A stretch of DNA of 64,000 bases. It comes from Arsukibacterium tuosuense. Lineage in GTDB: Bacteria > Pseudomonadota > Gammaproteobacteria > Enterobacterales > Alteromonadaceae. A program made the position numbers and the translations under genes. The notes under the pieces are model-generated. The model was not told the DNA's origin and did no database searches. It saw only the letters and a list, made by a program, of their open reading frames with translations. The stretch lies in assembly GCF_900215315.1 (NCBI RefSeq), contig NZ_OBEB01000008.1:124001-188000 (forward strand), written 5' to 3'. Numbering within the stretch: the stretch's first letter is position 1; each line of letters begins with the position of its first letter. Shown here piece after piece: positions 25,609 to 34,280 of this stretch.

Positions 25609-26040
25609 ATGGCCATACTACTTGCCTTTTTCGCCGGCGGTTTAATTGCTGTTCAGGCGGGCATTAATAGCCAACTTGGTATCATGTTGCGAAATCCGAT
25701 GTTTGCAACCGTCGTCGCCTTTGTTATGAGTGCTTTGGTGAGTAGTGTGGCAATCGCATTTATGGCACCAGCTTGGCCGACAAAGTCGTTGATTAAAACG
25801 ATCCCTTTATTTCTCTGGTTTGGCGGTGTGCTTAGCGCCGTCGGGGTCGGCCTTTTTTATTATCTTATCCCTAAGATGGGCGTCGGTAGCATGATGTCTT
25901 TTGCTTTAACCGGGCAGTTGTTGCTCTCTGTACTGATCAGCCATTACGGTTTATTCGGTTTGCCGCAAATAGCTATAACACCCATTAAACTGGCGGGCAT
26001 CGTGTCGATGATCGCAGGCCTGATTTTATTAAATAGGTGA
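25609..26040 (+). CDS. YdcZ-type (DUF606) small DMT-superfamily membrane protein
   Basis: 143 aa with about five hydrophobic helices and the family start FFAGGLIAVQAGINSQLG, then a VGSMMSFALTGQLLLS repeat near residue 90. DUF606/YdcZ proteins are half-size drug/metabolite transporters that probably dimerise. It begins 3 nt after the nitroreductase stop and likely exports a product of the neighbouring enzymes. Confidence 0.85.
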   Translation: MAILLAFFAGGLIAVQAGINSQLGIMLRNPMFATVVAFVMSALVSSVAIAFMAPAWPTKSLIKTIPLFLWFGGVLSAVGVGLFYYLIPKMGVGSMMSFALTGQLLLSVLISHYGLFGLPQIAITPIKLAGIVSMIAGLILLNR

Positions 26041-26044
26041 CAGC

Positions 26045-26749
26045 ATGACGCTTGACGTTAGCCACAATATACAAAATATGCTCTCGCTGTGGCATCTGTA
26101 TGGAGCCCACAGCAAAGAAAAATTATGGCACTCTACTAGCTGGCCGCACCGGGTATGGCATGATTCACTTGAGCCTGGTGTTACCATTGCCGCGCTTGCA
26201 CATACCTCACTGGCAAAAGAGCAAAAAGTTGTCATGCTCAAAGATCAGCGGCAACTACCGCCAGCCTGGTTAGCGCGCTATCAAACCGATGGCGGCTTGC
26301 AATTGATGAACATAGATTTAACCACGTCGACATTTGCCCGTTGTGATAAAACACAGTTAGTGCCGGTATCCAGCGAATCGATTAGCCAAATAAATGAATT
26401 TTCAGCGCTTTGTAGTAAAGGCTTTGGTTACGAGATAGATACTGCGGTATTAGAGACGGTAGCCAAAATCAACTCTGTTAAGTTGATGCTGCTGGCTGCA
26501 GATGGCAACAGTGTGGCTACCGCTTTGCTGCACGAAACTGAGCGTGTGCTTGGTATCTATCAGATTGCGGTACCTGGCGAACATCGGGGTAAAGGCTATG
26601 CAACCTCAATTATGTTACACATACTAAACTATGCGCAGCAAAAGGGGGTTAAGCATGCGTGCCTGCAAGCCTCGGAAATGGGGCAAAACCTATACTTAAA
26701 ACTTGGCTTCAATGTCTGCGGTCAGCTGCTGATTTATCAACCAAAATAA
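26045..26749 (+). CDS. GNAT-family N-acetyltransferase
   Basis: 234 aa. The acetyl-CoA site is clear in the C-terminal third: IYQIAVPGEHRGKGYATSIM (RGKGYA pyrophosphate loop), followed by ACLQASEMGQNLYLKLGF. The N-terminal about 120 residues are divergent, as in two-domain GNATs. It lies 4 nt after the transporter gene. Acceptor unknown. Confidence 0.85.
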   Translation: MTLDVSHNIQNMLSLWHLYGAHSKEKLWHSTSWPHRVWHDSLEPGVTIAALAHTSLAKEQKVVMLKDQRQLPPAWLARYQTDGGLQLMNIDLTTSTFARCDKTQLVPVSSESISQINEFSALCSKGFGYEIDTAVLETVAKINSVKLMLLAADGNSVATALLHETERVLGIYQIAVPGEHRGKGYATSIMLHILNYAQQKGVKHACLQASEMGQNLYLKLGFNVCGQLLIYQPK

Positions 26750-26761
26750 ACGGAGGATGCG

Positions 26762-27649
26762 ATGCACAAAATTTCACTGGAGCAGTGGCGGGCTTTTATC
26801 GCCGTTGTGGACTACGGTGGTTTTGCTCAAGCTGGCGATGCACTGTTTAAAACACAACCTACTATTAGCCACAGTATAAAGAAGTTAGAGCTAGTCGTTG
26901 GCAAACCGCTATTTGATGTGGTGGGTAGAAAAGCGGTTCTCACCGCTTATGGCGCCAGCCTGTTAGCTGCGGCAAGAACCCTGGTAACGCAGGCTGATAG
27001 CCTTGAACATGAAGCGATCTCGCAAAAGTCAAAAATCCAACAATCGCTTAAAATAGCGGTCGACACTTTGTTTCCCCGGCCTGTGCTAGGGAAAATCTTA
27101 ACCGAGCTCAATTCTCTGTTTCCACAGTTGAATATTCAATTACATGAAACCACCTTATCGCGCTGTGCAGAAATATTAGAAGACGGCACTGTTGATGTCG
27201 GTATCGCCAGCCTTATTCCACGCGGTTATACCGGCAACTTAGCAACGACGGTTGAGCTTTATGCGGTTGCACATCAATCTCACCCGATAATGCAGCAAAG
27301 TGATTTGCAGCTACAGATATTAGCGCCTTACAAGCAGGTCGTTATTCGCGATGCCGGCCTCAGAACCAATATTAATTCTGGTTGGTTAGGCAGTGAAAGT
27401 CGCTTGACGGTATCAACGCTGTCTGAGGCGGTATTTTGCGTTAAACATCAACTGGGTTTTGCCTGGTTGCCTGATTGGTTACTGCAACTACCCGACAATA
27501 ACGACCTGGTAAAACTGCCTTTGCAACATGGCTTAATGCGCACCGTTGCCCTGCAAACGGCAATACGGCAAACCATGGCCGAAGAGCCGGCTATTAAAGC
27601 GCTGGAACAACTATTTTCACTTTATCTTGAGAAGACTAAGCAGGTGTAG
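26762..27649 (+). CDS. LysR-family transcriptional regulator
   Basis: 295 aa. The HTH is at 3-62 (WRAFIAVVDYGGFAQAGDAL, TQPTISHSIKKLE), followed by the effector-binding fold (IAVDTLFPRPVLG, VDVGIASLIP). CGGAGG precedes the ATG. LysR genes usually lie divergent from their targets; this one is the last of a co-directional run, so it probably regulates that run from inside it. Its ligand may be the compound handled by the cyclase and nitroreductase. Confidence 0.9.
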   Translation: MHKISLEQWRAFIAVVDYGGFAQAGDALFKTQPTISHSIKKLELVVGKPLFDVVGRKAVLTAYGASLLAAARTLVTQADSLEHEAISQKSKIQQSLKIAVDTLFPRPVLGKILTELNSLFPQLNIQLHETTLSRCAEILEDGTVDVGIASLIPRGYTGNLATTVELYAVAHQSHPIMQQSDLQLQILAPYKQVVIRDAGLRTNINSGWLGSESRLTVSTLSEAVFCVKHQLGFAWLPDWLLQLPDNNDLVKLPLQHGLMRTVALQTAIRQTMAEEPAIKALEQLFSLYLEKTKQV

Positions 27650-27694
27650 CGTGTTCGCGCTCATTGAAATGCCGAACTGGCCACGTTTACCGGA

Positions 27695-27728
27695 TTTCAC
27701 AAGCGCTTCACTTTATCGACCTTAAAGT
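27695..27728 (+). promoter_or_regulatory. TTTCAC box C and promoter of the amino-acid permease gene
   Basis: TTTCAC-AAGCG-CTTCAC at 27695-27711, 11 bp, then TAAAGT at 27723-27728; the gene starts at 27822. One mismatch in the second half makes it one of the weaker boxes. Confidence 0.6.
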
Positions 27729-27821
27729 CAAAACATCGTTGATAGCCCGGCTGTCGTCAAAAACGCAAACCTGGACATAGGCTTGCGGCTGGCAACAAGT
27801 CAATTAATCGGACACTAAAAC

Positions 27822-29057
27822 ATGAAACACAAAATTTCCCGTTGGCAAGGCGCAGGTTTGGTAGCAACAACCTTACTTGGCACCGGCGTGTTTATTTTGC
27901 CGCAGCTAACGATAAGTAGCGCCGGGGCAGATAGTGTAATGGTTTGGTTGTTGCTCACCTTGATGATTATTCCTGTCGCACTGGTTATGGGCAAGCTGGC
28001 GGCAACCTATCCCCATGCCGCGGGGCCTGCGCATTTTGTTGAGCAGGCGTTTGGCATGCAGTGGGGGCGCAGTTTAGGGTTGTTGTTTTTGTTTGTGGTA
28101 CCTTTTGGGGCTCCGGCCGCGATGATCATAACCTTTACGTTCTTCAGCGGCTTGACAGGCATTTCCGGCGGCTATTTATTGCTATCTGAGCTGGCAGCAC
28201 TGGTTTTGCTGTTTTTATTAAATCGTCGTGGTCTTAAGTTATCTGCCTTAGTGCAGCTCTTTATCGCTGTGGCGGTGGTGACACTGATTAGCGTGCTGCT
28301 ATTTGTGCCGTCATCACAGGCTGTGTCGCCCTGGGTACAACCTAATGTTAATCTGCAACCCATACTAACCGGCATCGGCATCGCATTCTGGAGCTTCCTC
28401 GGGTTAGAGGCCATTACCCATTTAGCCGATGACTTTCGCAAACCGGCTCGCGACATTGTGCCGGCAATGGTTATTGGCTGTCTGATAGTTGGCGGTATTT
28501 ATATCGCAACCACAGGGCTTATTTTACACACCCCAACAGAGGCTGATGTTGCCATTATGGGCGTGGCAGAGTCGAAGTTGGGTAATTGGGGCGCTCTGGC
28601 AATAGGTATTTTGGGGGTGGCTGGCGGGCTGGCAACTGTAAATGTATACGTGGCAAGCATATCACGTTTATTAGCCAGCTTTGCAGGGCAGGGGATCCTG
28701 CCAACAGTATTAGCAAGACGAAATGCGCAGGACGTACCCACGGCTGCCATTATGTTTATTCTGCTTATTAACGCCGTAATGCTGTTGCTGACTTTTGTTT
28801 TAAATCTTGATTTAGAAGCATTAATCACTGCGGCAAATGGCGTCTTTGTGCTTATTTATATCGCCACATTAGCGTCAGCCTGGCGTTTACTGAACGCTAA
28901 ATACAGGCCTCTGGTTGTTACCGGGTTATTGCTGTTATGCGGAATTATGGGGGGGATAGGCCTTAAGATGGTTTATGCATTGCTGTGTCTGGTAGCCATT
29001 TGGGCGGTGTTAACACTACGAGAGCGGCAACGTTTAGCGACAGCGGAGCAATTATGA
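27822..29057 (+). CDS. APC-superfamily amino-acid permease (YjeH-like)
   Basis: 411 aa, about twelve membrane helices. Near the start is GAGLVATTLLGTGVFILPQ, the substrate-binding GxG segment of APC carriers, followed by later helices such as FWSFLGLEAITHLADDF. The length and the short loops match the YjeH (neutral amino-acid exporter) group. It overlaps the flavodoxin gene by 4 nt. Transcribed from box C. Confidence 0.85.
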   Translation: MKHKISRWQGAGLVATTLLGTGVFILPQLTISSAGADSVMVWLLLTLMIIPVALVMGKLAATYPHAAGPAHFVEQAFGMQWGRSLGLLFLFVVPFGAPAAMIITFTFFSGLTGISGGYLLLSELAALVLLFLLNRRGLKLSALVQLFIAVAVVTLISVLLFVPSSQAVSPWVQPNVNLQPILTGIGIAFWSFLGLEAITHLADDFRKPARDIVPAMVIGCLIVGGIYIATTGLILHTPTEADVAIMGVAESKLGNWGALAIGILGVAGGLATVNVYVASISRLLASFAGQGILPTVLARRNAQDVPTAAIMFILLINAVMLLLTFVLNLDLEALITAANGVFVLIYIATLASAWRLLNAKYRPLVVTGLLLLCGIMGGIGLKMVYALLCLVAIWAVLTLRERQRLATAEQL

Positions 29058-29644
29058 CTAAGGTAGGCATCGTTTATTTCAGCGCAACTGGCGCAACTGA
29101 CCTATTAGCGCATGAGATTGAACAGGGGGTGTGTTCAGTTGACGGCGTAAGCGTTGAGCGTTTTCGTATCACCAAACATCAGCTTGCGGGCGGACGCTTT
29201 ACTGATGAGGCAGTATTAACGCGTCTCGGTGGCTGTGACGCTATCATATTTGGCTCGCCAACTTATATGGGCGGGGCGGCCAGTCAATTTAAGGCCTTTG
29301 CCGATGCCACCAGCGAGCTATGGTGCCAACAGCTTTGGGCCGACAAGCTGGCAGCCGGCTTCACCTGTGGCAGCGCACCTAATGGCGACCAATCCAGCAC
29401 GTTACACTACTTTTTTACCCTGGCATGTCAACATGGCATGTTGTGGGTAAGCATCGATGCGGCGCATGGTTATACCAGCGATGAGGTAAACCGGTTAGGC
29501 AGTCAGGTTGGCGTCATTGCGCATGTTGTAGGAGGGCATGTGCATCAAACCGATAGAAAAACTGCAAAATATCTGGGCAGACGCGTTGCGATTTTGTGTA
29601 GAGACACTTTTGGCTACGCAACATCAAAAAATCAGTACTATTAA
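29054..29644 (+). CDS. Flavodoxin-fold NAD(P)H:quinone/FMN reductase (WrbA-like)
   Basis: 196 aa from ATG 29054 (ATGA overlap with the permease); a start at 28985 would lie deep in the permease and is rejected. The FMN-phosphate loop is YFSATGATDLLA, then IIFGSPTYMGGAASQFKAF (the WrbA P-x-x-x-G site) and later LACQHGMLWVSI. Such enzymes reduce quinones by two electrons. It is the second gene of the box C unit. Confidence 0.8.
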   Translation: MTKVGIVYFSATGATDLLAHEIEQGVCSVDGVSVERFRITKHQLAGGRFTDEAVLTRLGGCDAIIFGSPTYMGGAASQFKAFADATSELWCQQLWADKLAAGFTCGSAPNGDQSSTLHYFFTLACQHGMLWVSIDAAHGYTSDEVNRLGSQVGVIAHVVGGHVHQTDRKTAKYLGRRVAILCRDTFGYATSKNQYY

Positions 29645-29674
29645 TCGAGTTAGATCGATGTGCTAAATGAAGAG

Positions 29675-29694
29675 AATGGCATATGCCATTTTTG
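29675..29694 (+). terminator. Palindrome with T-run, possible terminator
   Basis: The perfect 16-bp palindrome AATGGCATATGCCATT (29675-29690) is followed directly by TTTTGT, 31 bp after the flavodoxin-type gene. A 6-bp stem with a 4-base loop makes a modest intrinsic terminator; an operator is the alternative. Confidence 0.45.
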
Positions 29695-29795
29695 TCCCAT
29701 ATAACGGTCTGCTTGTCACTATCAACTTCTGATTGTCATTTATCAGTGTAAGAAGCAATTCATTAATTTAAAAACGTTTTTTCCCGCATTCTTGC

Positions 29796-29829
29796 TTTCG
29801 CATTTATTTCACATTTGTTTTGCTAGTTT
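29796..29829 (+). promoter_or_regulatory. TTTCAC box H and promoter of the exported esterase-like gene
   Basis: TTTCGC-ATTTA-TTTCAC at 29796-29812, 11 bp, then TAGTTT at 29824-29829, 96 bp before ATG 29926. Confidence 0.65.
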
Positions 29830-29925
29830 TCATGCAAAAGAAGAGCTGGCAAATGCGTGTTAATTTGTTTCTCTGTGAATGAACTCCTGATGCGGGTTGC
29901 TAGTTTATTGCCCAAGGATAAATCG

Positions 29926-30954
29926 ATGCTAAAAGCCTTAATAAGATTGCCACTGTATTTATTATTGTTAGTTCTTCCCGGTGTTCAAACGATAGCCAGC
30001 GAAGTTGATAGCAAACCGACGTTGAACATCGCTACAGAGGTGATTACACCTGCTTTATACGATAAAAATGTCGGGCAAAAATATCCGGTGGTGTATTTAT
30101 TCGATAGCTCGCCATTTTATTTAGGCAGTTATTTTGCCGAGGCCAAATTAGCGCTGGAGCAGTTAGCTGCACAGCATAGCTTTCCGGAAGTTATTATCGT
30201 TAACGTTAAAATTGCGTCTTTATATACCGCTGTTAATGCTAAACGAGATAACTTGATGGCTTGGTTTCAGTCTGAATTGCAACCAGAGATTAAAGCTAAC
30301 TACCGAACACTGAACAAACAGGTTGCTGTTGGTTTTTCCTACACCGGAGGCTGGGTTGCTGCTGAGCTAGGGTTACATGCAACAGACCTCACGGACGTAC
30401 TGAGTTTATCGCCGGTGTTTGATAACACCAATTATGTCGTTAAACCCGACGAGATTGCAGCGTCATTACCCAAGTTGCGTATCTATTTTGGTGATGAGCA
30501 GCGACGACTTGAGTCTCAATTCGTCTCTGTTTGGGCAGAGAAAAAGCTCTCTGAAAAGCTGCAAGTTGCGCAATTATCTGGCGAAACACATCAATCATCT
30601 TTTATACCATCATTGCGACATGGCTTGCTGGCCGTGTTTTCTGACTACCGGGCTGTAGCCTATACAGAAATGAGTGAATCACATTGGACCACGGCGAACG
30701 TAGAGCAATTTTTTAAACAGCGGCAACAGCTATACAGCGTCAGGGCTTCTGCTGAAGAGAAATCTGATCTACATACCGCATTCGCTAAGGCCTACACCTA
30801 TGCAGGAAAGCTTGAACTAGCCTCTGAGCACTGGTTAAAAAGCTCGTCAGAGTACAAAGGCTACTTTATATCCCAAATTGCCGGCGAAGTTGAACTTGCG
30901 GGTAATGCTGAATTAGCAATAAAAATTAGAACACAGTTAAAAAGCCTGCTCTAG
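29926..30954 (+). CDS. Exported esterase-D/IroE-like alpha/beta hydrolase with helical tail
   Basis: 342 aa from ATG 29926 (AAGGA 7 nt upstream; begins a clean signal peptide MLKALIRLPLYLLLLVLPGV). The rest has YPVVYLFDSSPFY near the N-terminus and the nucleophile elbow VGFSYTGGW (Gly-Phe-Ser-Tyr-Thr-Gly). The final about 60 residues look TPR-like (HTAFAKAYTYAGKLELASEH). Related periplasmic esterases cleave siderophore or peptide esters. It is a single-gene unit under box H. Confidence 0.75.
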   Translation: MLKALIRLPLYLLLLVLPGVQTIASEVDSKPTLNIATEVITPALYDKNVGQKYPVVYLFDSSPFYLGSYFAEAKLALEQLAAQHSFPEVIIVNVKIASLYTAVNAKRDNLMAWFQSELQPEIKANYRTLNKQVAVGFSYTGGWVAAELGLHATDLTDVLSLSPVFDNTNYVVKPDEIAASLPKLRIYFGDEQRRLESQFVSVWAEKKLSEKLQVAQLSGETHQSSFIPSLRHGLLAVFSDYRAVAYTEMSESHWTTANVEQFFKQRQQLYSVRASAEEKSDLHTAFAKAYTYAGKLELASEHWLKSSSEYKGYFISQIAGEVELAGNAELAIKIRTQLKSLL

Positions 30955-31000
30955 AGACTCTGTATCCAAACCTGAGATCCCCCCTTTTTGTACTTACCCA

Positions 31001-31034
31001 ATTCACATTCATTTCACGCCGGTGGCGATATAGT
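31001..31034 (+). promoter_or_regulatory. TTTCAC box D and promoter of the 31068-36706 operon
   Basis: ATTCAC-ATTCA-TTTCAC at 31001-31017, 11 bp, then TATAGT (5 of 6) at 31029-31034, 33 bp before the ATG at 31068. Confidence 0.75.
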
Positions 31035-31067
31035 CGCTGTACTACGTATTTCAATGAAGAGGCTTTT

Positions 31068-32165
31068 ATGCTGAAAAAGATACTTATTGGTGTAGCTACT
31101 TTACTGTTGCTTTGCATGGGAGCAATAGCAATATTTGCAAGCTATCTAAACTGGTCCACCCCTGAAAACCTAACCAAAACAACTTATGCACAGTTGCCTT
31201 ACCTGGCGGATAAGCCCGCGGTTAAAGGAAAGGTACTGGCTATTGTTACCAGTACACCGTCTATGCAAGTGCCGACTAAAGATGGCTTTAAAACCAAAGA
31301 AGCCGGTTTTGAGTTAACAGAGCTTGCCAGGGCTTATGCCGTATTTATCGCAAATGGTTACGATGTTGACGTTGCTAGTCCGCTAGGGGGCGCCGCAACA
31401 TACGTGCAGGATGAAGATGATATGGGAGCCTATGACTATGCTTTTTTAAATGATAGCCAAGCGATGAATAAGGTTCGTAACACGCTGAAAATAAGTAACG
31501 TGTCAGTGGAAGATTATGCTGCCCTTTATCTGGTTGGCGGTAAGGGCACTATGTTTGACTTTCGTAATAACACCAGCCTGCAACGCCTTATCTCTGAAAG
31601 CTGGAGCAAGGGGGCCGTAGTATCGGCGGTTTGTCATGGCCCTGCCGCGTTGTTGGGGGTGGAGTTAGCTGATGGTAGTCAGCTTCTGGCTGGCAAACAG
31701 ATAACAGGGTTCTCTAACGCCGAAGAGTTGCTGTTGATCCCGAAAGCAGAACAAGTGTTTGGCTCACTGCTTGAGGATGAATTACGTAATGCTGGAGCAA
31801 AAGTAGTTGTTGGTCCGGACTATTTAGAACAAATTGCCATCGACGGCCGCTTAATCAGCGGGCAAAACCCCTGGTCTGTCTGGGCTCTGGCTGATGCTGT
31901 GGTAGCAGCCTTAGGTGAGACGCCGGCCCCGCGCGAGCTTACAGGTGAGGAGTTGGCAGTCAACGTAATGGGTATTTACCAACGACAAGGCCTGGAGCAG
32001 GCAGTCTCTGCATTGCAAGCATTATCTGCTGATGAGAAAACAAGCTTAGCGCGTAATTTGATTGCTATACACATCTTCGTTTCAGCAAAGAAAGGCCAAT
32101 GGTCAGAAGCGTTAGACCTGTTTGAATTGTTACGTGTTGCTTCAAGGTTGGCAGATGTTGGCTAA
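31068..32165 (+). CDS. Membrane-anchored DJ-1/PfpI (Hsp31-like) protein
   Basis: 365 aa. An uncleaved helix at 4-26 (MLKKILIGVATLLLLCMGAI) anchors a DJ-1/PfpI domain of about 230 residues with the nucleophile elbow AVCHGPAAL (Cys189) and an upstream Glu-type acid site. Hsp31-type members act as glyoxalases or chaperones. The last about 65 residues are helical (QRQGLEQAVSALQALSADEK). First gene of a five-gene unit under box D. Confidence 0.8.
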   Translation: MLKKILIGVATLLLLCMGAIAIFASYLNWSTPENLTKTTYAQLPYLADKPAVKGKVLAIVTSTPSMQVPTKDGFKTKEAGFELTELARAYAVFIANGYDVDVASPLGGAATYVQDEDDMGAYDYAFLNDSQAMNKVRNTLKISNVSVEDYAALYLVGGKGTMFDFRNNTSLQRLISESWSKGAVVSAVCHGPAALLGVELADGSQLLAGKQITGFSNAEELLLIPKAEQVFGSLLEDELRNAGAKVVVGPDYLEQIAIDGRLISGQNPWSVWALADAVVAALGETPAPRELTGEELAVNVMGIYQRQGLEQAVSALQALSADEKTSLARNLIAIHIFVSAKKGQWSEALDLFELLRVASRLADVG

Positions 32166-32856
32166 ATTAGAGGCAAAAACAAAGCGTATGGGAACTTCGG
32201 TACATCTTGAAAATATGAGTCATCAGCTTGCATCGCATGCCGCGGAACCACGCCAGTTGTTTCGGCAGTTGTCAATGCAGATTGAGCCGGAAGAGCGTTT
32301 GGCGATTGTTGGAAACTCAGGCAGTGGAAAGTCGACGCTGATATCTATATTAGCCGGGTTGCAAAAGCCGTCTGATGGCAAGGTGACTTTTATCTGTAGT
32401 AAAAGTGGGCAGGCGTTAGATGTTGCCAGGTTCCGTCAGCGCTGTAGTTTTATTTTTCAGCAGCTTTATCTGCTGCCAGAGCTTGATGTGATGCACAACG
32501 TCGCGTTACCACTCACCCTGAGGGGTGATAGCAAAGCATTAAACAAGTCTCTTGTCTGGTTAGATAAGGTCGGTTTGGCGCACGTTGCCCGGGTGCCAGT
32601 AACGTCACTTAGCAATGGCGAGCAGCAGAGAGTCGCCATTGCCAGGGCTTTGATATCCTCACCAGAAATACTATTTGCAGACGAACCGGTCAGTCATCTT
32701 GACAGGGACAACGCAGTGCAAATGTTTGACTTGATAAATGAATTCTGTAAAGCGTCGGCAACGAGTCTTGTTCTTGCAACACGTGATATTGATTTGGCGA
32801 AACAGGTTGAACGATACGTTACATTGGCTGCAACTAGCGAGGCATCAGCGGCGTGA
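32155..32856 (+). CDS. LolD-type ABC ATPase with altered switch residue
   Basis: 233 aa from ATG 32155 (AAGG 8 nt upstream), overlapping the DJ-1 gene by 11 nt. Walker A GNSGSGKST, signature LSNGEQQRVAIARAL and Walker B ILFADEP are normal. The switch position reads LVLATRDIDLA, with Arg where a His is expected (VTHD). In most ABC ATPases that His is needed for hydrolysis. It pairs with the permease that follows and overlaps its start by 4 nt. Confidence 0.85.
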   Translation: MLAKLEAKTKRMGTSVHLENMSHQLASHAAEPRQLFRQLSMQIEPEERLAIVGNSGSGKSTLISILAGLQKPSDGKVTFICSKSGQALDVARFRQRCSFIFQQLYLLPELDVMHNVALPLTLRGDSKALNKSLVWLDKVGLAHVARVPVTSLSNGEQQRVAIARALISSPEILFADEPVSHLDRDNAVQMFDLINEFCKASATSLVLATRDIDLAKQVERYVTLAATSEASAA

Positions 32857-34271
32857 GTGCGTTACGGGGCCTTTGGCATTTATTCAAAATCCAACTTAAA
32901 AACAGGGATACGCTATTTTTATTCCTGACCCTGTTTTCAATTGCTTACTTTCTTGCTGTTATCAGTTTATCTGCCACTCCTGCTAAGCAGTTGCTACAGG
33001 ATAATTTGTCGCTTTTATTTGCAGCACAGGAGGAAGGTCATCCACTAGCTGATGCCGTTCAAATGGCAAAGGCCTTTATTGATTTGATCGCGCTGTCGTT
33101 GTTCGTATTGGGAGGGATAACCTTAACCTTTATCGGTTCAAGATTAGCTGTTTCGAATAGATACCTGTTTACGGTTTGTTTAGTCAATGGTGTTTCAAAA
33201 CGGCGATGTGTGGTCTTCCACGTTGTGATACTTACTTTTATTGGTACTGTCGCGTTAATGCTTGCTGCTTTACTTAGCGTCATTAGCTGGAAGGTTTTGT
33301 GCGCGGCGGCTAATGCTTTTAGCTTTCCTTTATCGAGTCATTATGAATGGCGTTATCTGCTTGATGTTTTAGTGATGTGCTTTATTGCCTATGCAGTTAC
33401 CCAACTCCCTAATGTTATTTTTTTTCTAAAGCTACAGCATAGCAACCTGGTTAATGCCAACGTTAACCATGGAGAATCAACATGGGGATTATATGTATTT
33501 GTTATTTCAGGCTTATTGTTGTGTGCAGGTTTTTATAGCGGCAACTGGCAGATCACATCGTTTCTTATCGGATTGACGCTCGTTTGCTTGTTGTTGTTAT
33601 TTGTAACGACAAGGCTTTTTTTAATTGTCGCTAAAAGGAAATTTCTTAGTAAATGGAGGTTGTTCTTTCTATCCGTTGATATGGTAAGCAAGCGTATCGG
33701 CGTCAATGTGCCCTATATCATTATTGTTGGCCTGAGCGTTACTATCTTAATTCTGTCGCTACGCTTAACAGATGACATCTTACACCTGCTAAATCCAGCG
33801 TTAGCTTTTGTCGATTCCGAATTAAGCCAAATAAATAGCCGCCTTGCAGAGCAAGAGAACAAGCTGCAGGAGTTCGGCTATCTTGCTTTAGCTATCGTAT
33901 TGATTTTTAGCGCTTTTATCAGCTTGTTGTCTGCATCGCTCATTACAACCCTGATGAATAGCTCGGCACAAGATGTTCAGTATAGAAACGGGTTAATGCT
34001 TAGCTTAGGTCTGAGTAATAAAGATGTTTGGTATCTGATGAGTTTTGAGTGGCTAGTAATTTCATTTATTACTTTTTTTCCGGCTGCTGTGTGCTCTCAC
34101 TACCTGATCCGTGAAGTGTATCAAGCTCAACTTGGTATTGCTTATCAGGCTGATTGGACCTGGCTATCAGTAAATATTGTTATGGCAACGCTTGGTACGG
34201 CCATATCTGCCATATGGCTAAGCGGCAGCCAAGCGAAAAAGTCGATCACTGTGTTATTGCAAAATAGTTAG
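32853..34271 (+). CDS. FtsX-type ABC permease
   Basis: 472 aa from a GTG (GTGA overlap with the ATPase stop). About eight helices in two halves with only short periplasmic loops, so it lacks the large MacB-type periplasmic domain. The core FtsX signature lies near the C-terminus (RNGLMLSLGLSNKDVWYLMS). Substrate unknown; the neighbouring exported proteins suggest that it moves or releases an envelope component. Confidence 0.75.
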   Translation: MSALRGLWHLFKIQLKNRDTLFLFLTLFSIAYFLAVISLSATPAKQLLQDNLSLLFAAQEEGHPLADAVQMAKAFIDLIALSLFVLGGITLTFIGSRLAVSNRYLFTVCLVNGVSKRRCVVFHVVILTFIGTVALMLAALLSVISWKVLCAAANAFSFPLSSHYEWRYLLDVLVMCFIAYAVTQLPNVIFFLKLQHSNLVNANVNHGESTWGLYVFVISGLLLCAGFYSGNWQITSFLIGLTLVCLLLLFVTTRLFLIVAKRKFLSKWRLFFLSVDMVSKRIGVNVPYIIIVGLSVTILILSLRLTDDILHLLNPALAFVDSELSQINSRLAEQENKLQEFGYLALAIVLIFSAFISLLSASLITTLMNSSAQDVQYRNGLMLSLGLSNKDVWYLMSFEWLVISFITFFPAAVCSHYLIREVYQAQLGIAYQADWTWLSVNIVMATLGTAISAIWLSGSQAKKSITVLLQNS

Positions 34272-34280
34272 GAAGAGAAG

